This document shows, one piece after another, positions 1 through 4,927 of a stretch of DNA of 7,473 nt (position 1 is its first letter; each line of letters opens with the position of its first letter). This DNA is from an uncultured Eubacteriales bacterium. Its GTDB lineage: Bacteria > Bacillota > Clostridia > Oscillospirales > CAG-272. The translations under genes were made by a program, and so were the position numbers. The notes beneath the pieces were generated by a model. That model made no database searches and was not told the DNA's origin. It saw only the letters and a program-made list of their open reading frames with translations. The DNA lies in contig URMC01000078.1 of the NCBI GenBank assembly GCA_900548735.1, positions 1 to 7,473 of the forward strand. The letters are read 5' to 3'.

Positions 1-112
1 GTCCACCCCGCGCCCCCCCTTTCACCAACCCCCCTTCACCGGGCTCCCCCCGGGGGCCCCGCCCCGGCCGGCCCCCGCCGCACACTTTCCCTGTGCCCGA
101 TAAGCGGGCGCG
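1..112. other. C-rich non-coding left edge
   Basis: No coding region is supported here. The + strand is strikingly C-rich, with several runs of five or more C and a GC-only stretch around 46-80. A short stem (GCCCG at 95-99 with CGGGC at 105-109, 5-base loop) lies near its end. The piece around 41-60 resembles the GGCTCCCCCGGACCCCC flank of the palindromic repeat at 4375-4406, so it may be a decayed or truncated copy of that repeat. It could instead be the trailing region of a gene beyond the left edge. Confidence 0.4.
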
Positions 113-115
113 GTG

Positions 116-151
116 TTTTCGGGCGGGGCATTTCCATGCCCCGCCCGAAAA
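116..151. repeat. Perfect 16-bp inverted repeat (strong hairpin)
   Basis: TTTTCGGGCGGGGCAT (116-131) is the exact reverse complement of 136-151, with a TTCC loop. The stem would be very stable. Polarity is wrong for an intrinsic terminator: the T run is on the 5' side and the A run on the 3' side, and the same holds on the opposite strand. It may be a repeat-type palindrome, an mRNA 3'-end stabiliser for an upstream gene, or a protein site. It lies about 70 bases upstream of the aldolase promoter. Confidence 0.7.
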
Positions 152-224
152 GATTGCAGTGGCTGTATAAATCCTCGGAAAAGCAACCGATTTTTTGCAA
201 AAAGCGCCCATTTTTACGCTCCGA

Positions 225-253
225 TTGACAGGCGGCGCGCTTTTTTGTATAAT
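225..253 (+). promoter_or_regulatory. Consensus sigma-A promoter of the aldolase gene
   Basis: TTGACA (225-230) and TATAAT (248-253) are separated by exactly 17 bases, a perfect match to the vegetative sigma-70/sigma-A consensus. Transcription should begin near 260, giving a leader of about 27 bases. A 12-bp palindrome TTTTTGCAAAAA (192-203) and other AT-rich sequence lie just upstream and could help RNA polymerase binding. No operator is obvious, so expression may be strong and largely constitutive. Confidence 0.85.
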
Positions 254-274
254 GAAATCAACCAAAAACAGAAA

Positions 275-280
275 AGAGGG
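275..280 (+). promoter_or_regulatory. Ribosome binding site deciding the aldolase start
   Basis: AGAGGG ends six bases before ATG 287. The in-frame upstream ATG at 113 has no such site and lies upstream of the promoter, so 287 is the chosen start. Confidence 0.75.
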
Positions 281-286
281 CGCGGT

Positions 287-1579
287 ATGAGCTATCCTTA
301 CAAACACCCGGCGGACGAAATTGTGGAAACGATGAACCGCCTGTACTATCACGGCATGACCACCACCTCGGGCGGAAATCTTTCGATTATGGACGAGCAC
401 GGCGTGCTCTGGATCAGCCCCACGGGCGTGGACAAGGGGAATCTGACGAGAGACGACATTATGCAGGTGCTTCCGGACGGCAGTTTTGCCGGCAGAAACC
501 GCCCCTCGGTAGAATATCCTTTCCACCTGTCGGTGCGCCGTGTGCGCCCGGAACTGCGCGCGGTGCTTCACGCGCACCCCACGCCGCTGGTGGCGTTTTC
601 GCTGATGCGCCTGATTCCGGACCCGACGCTCCTGCCCGATACGGCAGGGCTTTGCGGCAAAATTTCGATGGCGACCTACGCCATCCCCGGCAGTCAGACC
701 CTTGGCGACTACATTTCGGGCGAGTTTGCAAAGGGCTATAACACCGTGATGCTGGAAAATCACGGCGTGGTGATCGGCGCGCCCACCATGCGCGAGGCTT
801 TCCGGATGTTTGAAACGCTGGATTTCACGGCGCGGGTGCAGATTGCCGCCGCCACGCTGGGCAAGACCCCGCGGGGGCTTGGCGAAGCGGAGCTGGCGCG
901 TTACGCGGCGTTCCGCGCACCGGAATACGAAAAACTGCCTGCATACACCCCCACGGCGGAGGAAATCGACCTGCGCCGGGCGGTCTGCCGGATGAACAGC
1001 CGCGCCTACGGCTTACAGCTTTTCACCTCGGTGGACGGGGTGACCTCCGTGCGGCTTGCCGACGGCTCACAGGTCATCACCGGGGAGGGGAATGACGCAC
1101 TGACTAATGCGCCGGAGGATCTGGTGCGCGTGGCGGACAACGCCGCGGAAGCGGAAAAGACCCCCTCACGGTATGCGGAATTCTGCAAAAAGCTGTATGC
1201 GAAGTATCCGGAATTCAAAGCGGTGATGATCGCCCGTTGCCCGAATATTATGGCGTTTGCCCACACCGACGCGGTGTTTGACGCACGTCTGATTCCCGAG
1301 AGCTATATCCAGCTCAAAAACGTGCCGGTGCTGCCGTTTCTGTCGCTTCTGGAGGACGCGGACACGGCGCTGGCGGCGCTGTCGCCCAAAAATCCGGTGG
1401 CGATTGTGCGGGGGGATTGCGTGATCTCCTGCGGCACGTCTCTGCTTGCCGCGTATGACCATCTGGAGGTGCTGGAATACAGCGCGCGGTCGCTGGTTTC
1501 CTGCGCGGCGGTCGGCGCGCCGGTGGTGAAGCTCTCCGATCAGGAGATCCGCGATATCGAGGTTGCTTTCGGGCTGTAA
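287..1579 (+). CDS. Class II aldolase/adducin-family protein with tandem aldolase domains
   Basis: A 430-residue cytoplasmic protein, about twice the length of classical L-fuculose-1-phosphate or L-ribulose-5-phosphate enzymes of this family. Residues about 7-200 form a complete class II aldolase domain: SGGNLS (28-33) and SPTG (44-47) for phosphate binding, the catalytic-type Glu76 in PSVEYPFH, and the zinc ligands His95 and His97 (HAHP) and His159 (ENHG). Residues about 232-415 look like a second copy of the same fold: PEFKAVMIARCP matches PELRAVLHAHP, and a helix ending LEVLEYSAR matches FETLDFTAR. There the ligand positions read Ala316, Cys318 and about Asp377, and Glu76 is replaced by Tyr296, so this half is probably non-catalytic. 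Family knowledge suggests retro-aldol cleavage of a phosphorylated ketose, or epimerisation; the substrate cannot be told. The gene has its own promoter and is followed by a 302-base gap before the GH31 gene, so co-transcription is uncertain. Confidence 0.88.
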   Translation: MSYPYKHPADEIVETMNRLYYHGMTTTSGGNLSIMDEHGVLWISPTGVDKGNLTRDDIMQVLPDGSFAGRNRPSVEYPFHLSVRRVRPELRAVLHAHPTPLVAFSLMRLIPDPTLLPDTAGLCGKISMATYAIPGSQTLGDYISGEFAKGYNTVMLENHGVVIGAPTMREAFRMFETLDFTARVQIAAATLGKTPRGLGEAELARYAAFRAPEYEKLPAYTPTAEEIDLRRAVCRMNSRAYGLQLFTSVDGVTSVRLADGSQVITGEGNDALTNAPEDLVRVADNAAEAEKTPSRYAEFCKKLYAKYPEFKAVMIARCPNIMAFAHTDAVFDARLIPESYIQLKNVPVLPFLSLLEDADTALAALSPKNPVAIVRGDCVISCGTSLLAAYDHLEVLEYSARSLVSCAAVGAPVVKLSDQEIRDIEVAFGL

Positions 1580-1591
1580 TCCCCCTCGGTC

Positions 1592-1690
1592 CCTGCGCCG
1601 CAGGCGGACACCGTCTTCGACAGGGGCTGAACGGCTCTCGCTTTACTTTGGGTGCACACACCCAAAGCGCCGCGTCAGCTATTCAGCCCC
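1592..1690. repeat. Compound hairpin repeat (family 2, copy 1)
   Basis: The core is a perfect 9-bp stem, CTTTGGGTG (1646-1654) with CACCCAAAG (1659-1667), loop CACA. It is enclosed by a second perfect 9-bp inverted repeat, GGGGCTGAA (1623-1631) with TTCAGCCCC (1682-1690). A smaller GC palindrome, CCTGCGCCGCAGG, lies at 1592-1604. A diverged copy of the core occurs at 4465-4507 in the next intergenic gap, with the same 21-base distance from GGCTGA to CTTTGGG. This points to a dispersed, MITE-like or REP-like non-coding element. No T tract follows, so it is not a standard terminator. Confidence 0.6.
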
Positions 1691-1790
1691 GCCGCAGGCG
1701 GCGCACACACCTCCGAAAGGCTGCTGCGTGCAATGTCTGTTCTGCGGGGGCGGTTCTGCCGGGCGGCGGGTATTGCAAAAATAAAATCCG

Positions 1791-1818
1791 AAAAACCTCC
1801 ACAAACGGGAGGTTTTTT
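1791..1818 (+). terminator. Terminator-like hairpin between aldolase and GH31 genes
   Basis: AAAAACCTCC (1791-1800) pairs perfectly with GGAGGTTTTT (1808-1817) around a 7-base loop, followed by one more T and then GTTATAAT. The A-stem-T arrangement is the usual shape of an intrinsic terminator, and it would end aldolase transcripts 212 bases past the stop codon. The hairpin also overlaps the GH31 promoter, so it could instead be an operator palindrome. Confidence 0.6.
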
Positions 1819-1826
1819 GTTATAAT
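1798..1826 (+). promoter_or_regulatory. Extended -10 promoter of the GH31 gene
   Basis: TATAAT (1821-1826) is preceded by the extended element TGT (1818-1820). TCCACA (1798-1803), a 4/6 match to TTGACA, sits exactly 17 bases upstream. The weak -35 and the strong extended -10 fit each other. The -35 lies inside the terminator-like hairpin. Transcription should start near 1833, where a 7-bp hairpin begins. Confidence 0.7.
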
Positions 1827-1831
1827 AAGAG

Positions 1832-1848
1832 CGGGCGCGGTGCGCCCG
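1832..1848 (+). other. Hairpin at the 5' end of the GH31 leader
   Basis: CGGGCGC (1832-1838) and GCGCCCG (1842-1848) form a perfect 7-bp stem with a GGT loop, at the predicted first bases of the transcript. A 5'-terminal stem like this can protect mRNA from decay; that role is inferred. It is too short to be a recognised riboswitch. Confidence 0.4.
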
Positions 1849-1867
1849 GAACCGAAATTCTGTGCAG

Positions 1868-1874
1868 AAAGGGA
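1868..1874 (+). promoter_or_regulatory. Ribosome binding site deciding the GH31 start
   Basis: AAAGGGA with its GGG ending eight bases before ATG 1882. The in-frame ATG at 1648 lies inside the hairpin repeat and upstream of the promoter, so the shorter start is preferred. Confidence 0.65.
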
Positions 1875-1881
1875 AATACAT

Positions 1882-4365
1882 ATGACAAAACTGCATTCTT
1901 ATCTGATCGCAAAGACCCGCCCGGTTGCCGATGAGAAAAATATCATTCTTCACGGCGCATGGCGTGTAACCGTGCTTGCCGACCGATTGTTTCGCGTAGA
2001 GAAGGACAAGAGCGGCAAATTCAATGACGCCGCCACGCAGACTGTGTGGTTCCGTGATGCGGCACCGCAGGTCTTTACCGCGGAGGAACGCGCGGGCAAA
2101 CTGACCGTTAAAACTCCTGCCGCCACGCTGGTGCTGGGCAACAACATTGCCCACAGCTATGTGATTCTTGACGGCGTGCGCCATCCGCTCTCCAATGAGG
2201 GGAACCTCGGCGGCACCGCCCGCACGCTGGACTGCTACTCCGGCGCGACCAATATCCGGAACCTGACGGAACTGAAATTGGGGGACGGCGTCTGCTCCCG
2301 CTCCGGCGTAGCCGTGGTGGACGACGCGGCGTCGCTGTGCCTTAACAAAGACGGGCTGGTGCGGGAAAGATCGACCGACGAGATTGATCTTTACGTGTTC
2401 GCCTACGGGCACGACTATCGCGCCGCCGTGCAGGCGCTGTACGCCATCACCGGCGCGGTGCCGATGCTGCCGCGTTACGCGATGGGCAACTGGTGGAGCC
2501 GTTATCACCGCTATTCCGACGAGGAATACCTCAAACTGATGAAAAATTTTGAGGAGCGCAATATCCCCCTGACCATCGCCACCGTGGATATGGACTGGCA
2601 CTACTCCGACTTTGTGCTGGACGAAAAGAATATTGCCAAAGACGGCAAAGCCGACGAGGCGCACGGTTGCGTGTACGACCCCAAGCACCCGCACGCCCTC
2701 GGGTGGACGGGCTATTCGTGGAACACGCGCCTGTTTCCCGATTACAAAGCGTTTCTTGCCGAACTGCAAAAACGCGGGCTGCATGTGACGCTGAATCTCC
2801 ACCCGCGTGACGGCGTGCGCTATTTTGAGGACATGTACCCCGAAATGGCAAAGGCAATGGGGATTGACCCCGCCACCGAGGCGCCCGTGAAGTTTGACAT
2901 TACCGACCCACGCTTCATCAACGCGTATTTTGACGTGCTCCACCGCCCCTATGAAAAGGACGGCGTGGACTTCTGGTGGATTGACTGGCAGCAGGGCACC
3001 AAATCCAAGGTCGAGGGGCTGGACCCGCTGTGGGCGCTGAATCACTATCATTTTCTCGACAACGCCGCTACACATGTGCGCCCCCTCATCATGTCCCGCT
3101 TTGCGGGCTTCGGCTCTCACCGTTATCCCATCGGGTTCTCCGGGGATACCGTCACCAACTGGGAGTCGCTTTCCTTCCTGCCTTACTACACCGCCAACTC
3201 CGCCAACGCCGGGTTTACCTGGTGGGGGCATGACATCGGCGGGCATATGCTCGGCACAAAGGATGACGAGCTGTATGTGCGCTACCTGCAATACGGCGTG
3301 TTCAATCCGCTCAACCGCCTGCATTGCAGCAACAGCCGCCTTGCCACCCGTGAGCCGTGGGCATACGAGGGCGGCGCGGCGGAACTTGCCGCAAACGCCA
3401 TGCGCCTGCGCCACAGCCTGATCCCGTATCTGTACACCTGCAACTACCTCACGCATGCGACAGGGCGCGCGCTCTGCGAGCCGCTGTATTACGAGTGCCC
3501 CGAAAACCCGGAGGCATACTGCTACGGCAACGAATATTTCTTCGGCCCCTCCTTTGTGGTGGCGCCGATCACCCGCCACAGCGAGGAAAAGGGACTGACC
3601 GCCGTGGAGGTCTGGCTGCCGGAGGGGACGTGGACGGACTTCTTCACGAGGGACGTTTACCACGTGCCGGCAGGCGGCGCGGCATACCGTATGGTGCGCC
3701 CGCTTGACAGCATCCCCGCGCTGGTGCGCGCGGGCGGCGTGGTGCCGATGAGCCGGGACGCGGGCAACTCCGCCGAAAACCCGAAACACCTGTTTGCCAA
3801 GGTATACAACGGCAACGGCGCGTTCTCGCTCTTTGAGGACAAGGGCAGGCACGAGGCGTTCATCGATTTCGTGACCGAGGGCGGGGACGGCGTGCAGACC
3901 GTGAAAATCAGCACCCGCGGCGAGCGCACGGTATTCCCCGCGCACCGCACGCTGACTCTGCAATTCCCGAACATCGAGGCGCACCCGCTGATTTACGTCA
4001 ATACCCCCTCGCACGCCGACCGGCGCGATCTTGTCACCCTGACGGTGAAGAAAAACGGCGAGGTTATCCCCGCCGAGACCGACCTTTACGGCGTGGCGGA
4101 GGTCACGATTGCGGACTTTGACCCCACTGCGGTGTACGAAATTACCGTTACCTATGAGAAAATCGATGTGTATGAGGAGTTCTGCCGTCAGATGTTCGAT
4201 AAGCTCCAGCGCGTGCAGGAAACGCTTGCCGTGCGCGATAACCTTTCCCATAATCTGAAAAACGGCAAGGCGCACGATATGGAGACCCTGATCGGCGCCA
4301 TCCGCTACTCCGACCTCTCGCCTTTGGAAAAACAGCGTCTGTTGGAAACCGTCGTACCCGTGTAA
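1882..4365 (+). CDS. Glycoside hydrolase family 31 (alpha-glucosidase/alpha-xylosidase type)
   Basis: An 827-residue retaining alpha-glycosidase that should release alpha-linked sugars from non-reducing ends; no signal peptide or membrane segment, so cytoplasmic. An N-terminal beta-sandwich covers about 20-175. The (beta/alpha)8 barrel covers about 195-515, starting at LPRYAMGNWWSRY. It carries the -1 subsite motif ATVDMDW (233-239), the nucleophile Asp368 in FWWIDWQQG, the acid/base Asp422 in FSGDTVTNW, and GHDIGGH (449-455). A DUF5110-like beta-domain follows (about 635-710, with FAKVYNGNGAFSLFEDKG), then a charged, mostly helical tail from about 758 to the end. The WWIDWQQG form of the nucleophile motif differs from the common DMNE form. 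Substrate could be an alpha-glucoside, alpha-xyloside, alpha-galactoside or alpha-GalNAc; the sequence does not settle it. The loop after ATVDMDWH seems about 20-25 residues longer than I expect. Own promoter and ribosome site; GH2 follows after a repeat-rich gap. Confidence 0.93.
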   Translation: MTKLHSYLIAKTRPVADEKNIILHGAWRVTVLADRLFRVEKDKSGKFNDAATQTVWFRDAAPQVFTAEERAGKLTVKTPAATLVLGNNIAHSYVILDGVRHPLSNEGNLGGTARTLDCYSGATNIRNLTELKLGDGVCSRSGVAVVDDAASLCLNKDGLVRERSTDEIDLYVFAYGHDYRAAVQALYAITGAVPMLPRYAMGNWWSRYHRYSDEEYLKLMKNFEERNIPLTIATVDMDWHYSDFVLDEKNIAKDGKADEAHGCVYDPKHPHALGWTGYSWNTRLFPDYKAFLAELQKRGLHVTLNLHPRDGVRYFEDMYPEMAKAMGIDPATEAPVKFDITDPRFINAYFDVLHRPYEKDGVDFWWIDWQQGTKSKVEGLDPLWALNHYHFLDNAATHVRPLIMSRFAGFGSHRYPIGFSGDTVTNWESLSFLPYYTANSANAGFTWWGHDIGGHMLGTKDDELYVRYLQYGVFNPLNRLHCSNSRLATREPWAYEGGAAELAANAMRLRHSLIPYLYTCNYLTHATGRALCEPLYYECPENPEAYCYGNEYFFGPSFVVAPITRHSEEKGLTAVEVWLPEGTWTDFFTRDVYHVPAGGAAYRMVRPLDSIPALVRAGGVVPMSRDAGNSAENPKHLFAKVYNGNGAFSLFEDKGRHEAFIDFVTEGGDGVQTVKISTRGERTVFPAHRTLTLQFPNIEAHPLIYVNTPSHADRRDLVTLTVKKNGEVIPAETDLYGVAEVTIADFDPTAVYEITVTYEKIDVYEEFCRQMFDKLQRVQETLAVRDNLSHNLKNGKAHDMETLIGAIRYSDLSPLEKQRLLETVVPV

Positions 4366-4374
4366 GGGGACGCG

Positions 4375-4406
4375 CCGGGGGAGCCTTTTGCAAAAGGCTC
4401 CCCCGG
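4375..4406. repeat. Palindromic repeat family 1, copy A
   Basis: A perfect 32-base palindrome: CCGGGGGAGCCTTTTG (4375-4390) against its exact reverse complement (4391-4406). It begins nine bases after the GH31 stop codon. Read on the minus strand with its flank (to about 4424) it gives ATTTTTCGCGGGGGTC followed by the palindrome. That is the same layout as copies B and C on the plus strand, so copy A is inverted relative to them. No T run follows on either strand. It may still stabilise the GH31 mRNA 3' end. Confidence 0.7.
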
Positions 4407-4451
4407 ACCCCCGCGAAAAATCTTAAAAAATAATAGGCGAGTGCGCCGCCG

Positions 4452-4518
4452 GCACCTGCGGTGCGGCTGACAGGCTGGCGCGACGCTTTGGGCGCACACG
4501 CCGAAAGCATGGCGTGCG
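4452..4518. repeat. Hairpin repeat family 2, copy 2
   Basis: CTTTGGGCG (4486-4494), loop CACA, CGCCGAAAG (4499-4507): the same core as the element at 1646-1667, with one mismatch in the stem. GGCTGA starts 21 bases before the core (4465), as in copy 1. A small GCACC/GGTGC stem (4452-4464) precedes it, as a GC stem precedes copy 1. Compensating changes in the arms (GTG/CAC in copy 1, GCG/CGC here) suggest that the hairpin structure is kept. Confidence 0.6.
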
Positions 4519-4525
4519 TCGTGTA

Positions 4526-4576
4526 AAAATTTTTGAGGGAGTCAAGAGGGGACTTTTTATAAAAAGTCCCCTCTTG
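4526..4576 (+). repeat. Palindromic repeat family 1, copy B
   Basis: A perfect 34-base palindrome at 4543-4576 with arms CAAGAGGGGACTTTTT and AAAAAGTCCCCTCTTG. It is preceded by the flank AATTTTTGAGGGAGT (from about 4528), shared in form with copies A and C. The arm sequences differ between copies but remain paired, which suggests selection or copying of structure rather than of sequence. Confidence 0.7.
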
Positions 4577-4605
4577 CGCGTCTCCTTTACGGCATTTTCT
4601 TTTTG

Positions 4606-4647
4606 CTTCTTTTTCTTTTGTGCCTACTTGCTCAAAAGAAAAAGAAG
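4606..4647. repeat. 15-bp inverted repeat, CTTCTTTTTCTTTTG arms
   Basis: The arm 4606-4620 is the exact reverse complement of 4633-4647, around a 12-base loop. The stem is AT-rich and purine/pyrimidine-biased. No T tract follows. It is part of the repeat mosaic of this gap; function unknown. Confidence 0.6.
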
Positions 4648-4671
4648 GGCTAAGGAATCTGATGACATTAT

Positions 4672-4690
4672 AAAAAGAGTATCTTTTTTT
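4672..4690 (+). terminator. Weak terminator-like AT hairpin
   Basis: AAAAAGA (4672-4678), loop GTA, then TCTTTTTTT (4682-4690). The stem has one G-C pair only, so termination efficiency would be low. It lies inside the repeat-rich gap, more than 300 bases after the GH31 stop. Confidence 0.25.
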
Positions 4691-4692
4691 GT

Positions 4693-4713
4693 AGGGACGA
4701 CCAATGGTCGCCC
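4693..4713. repeat. Short inverted repeat, GGGACGACC/GGTCGCCC
   Basis: GGGACGACC (4694-4702) pairs with GGTCGCCC (4706-4713), with one mismatch and a 3-base loop. It is preceded by GTA. From memory, similar GTAGGGGCGACC...GGTCGCCC elements are common between genes in many Clostridia; this is recall, not a search. Confidence 0.45.
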
Positions 4714-4772
4714 GCCGGTATCTTCGGGCACGCATAAAACACCACTTCTGTAGGTTCTCATCCCCCTGCCCG

Positions 4773-4824
4773 AAAGTTTTTTGAGAGGGTCAAGGGAGGA
4801 CTTTTTTCAAAAAGCCCTCCCTTG
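4773..4824 (+). repeat. Palindromic repeat family 1, copy C
   Basis: CAAGGGAGG-A-CTTTTT (4791-4806) pairs with AAAAAG-C-CCTCCCTTG (4809-4824), with a single A/C mismatch. The flank AAGTTTTTTGAGAGGGT directly upstream matches the flanks of copies A and B. It ends 33 bases before the GH2 -35 element. Confidence 0.7.
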
Positions 4825-4857
4825 TATCGTTCTGTACAAAAAAATCCGAAAAAAACA

Positions 4858-4886
4858 TTTACAAGCCGGGCGGTATCTGCTACAAT
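4858..4886 (+). promoter_or_regulatory. Promoter of the GH2 gene
   Basis: TTTACA (4858-4863), a 17-base spacer, then TACAAT (4881-4886), each 5/6 to consensus, with an extended -10 TGC (4878-4880). An A-rich stretch (4838-4856) upstream could act as an UP element. Start of transcription is expected near 4893, giving a leader of about 35 bases. A TTGTA-N8-TACAA inverted repeat (4822-4839) upstream is a weak operator candidate. Confidence 0.8.
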
Positions 4887-4927
4887 GAAACCGATCCGGG
4901 CAAAGCCGGAAAAAAGGAGGACCGATC

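Noticed and set aside
113..286. Upstream start at 113 for the aldolase
   Set aside because: It lies upstream of the perfect promoter (225-253) and spans a hairpin; the family's N-terminus fits the start at 287.
1791..1817. CcpA catabolite (cre) site in the GH31 promoter palindrome
   Set aside because: The palindrome lacks the TGNAANCGNTNNCA pattern; no cre match was seen near any of the three promoters by eye.
1648..1881. Upstream start at 1648 for the GH31 gene
   Set aside because: The added 78 residues translate a hairpin repeat, a terminator-like stem and the promoter; ATG 1882 has a ribosome site and a normal GH31 N-terminus.
1675..4275. Open frame of 866 codons on the minus strand, opposite the GH31 gene
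   Set aside because: It mirrors a well-supported GH31 gene, is rich in Val, His, Gly, Arg and Ala without any recognisable motif, and has no promoter or ribosome site of its own. Long antisense frames are expected where the coding strand is GC-rich at third positions.
4148..4735. 195-codon minus-strand frame across the GH31 end and the repeat gap
   Set aside because: It runs through three palindromic repeats and the antisense of the GH31 tail; low-complexity Arg- and Ser-rich translation.
4514..4753. 79-codon plus-strand frame in the intergenic gap
   Set aside because: It is a translation of repeat copy B and the CTTCTTTTT hairpin (runs of Phe and Lys) with no ribosome site.
4366..4857. CRISPR array
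   Set aside because: The repeats are palindromes of differing sequence and orientation at irregular spacing, without uniform spacers or cas genes.
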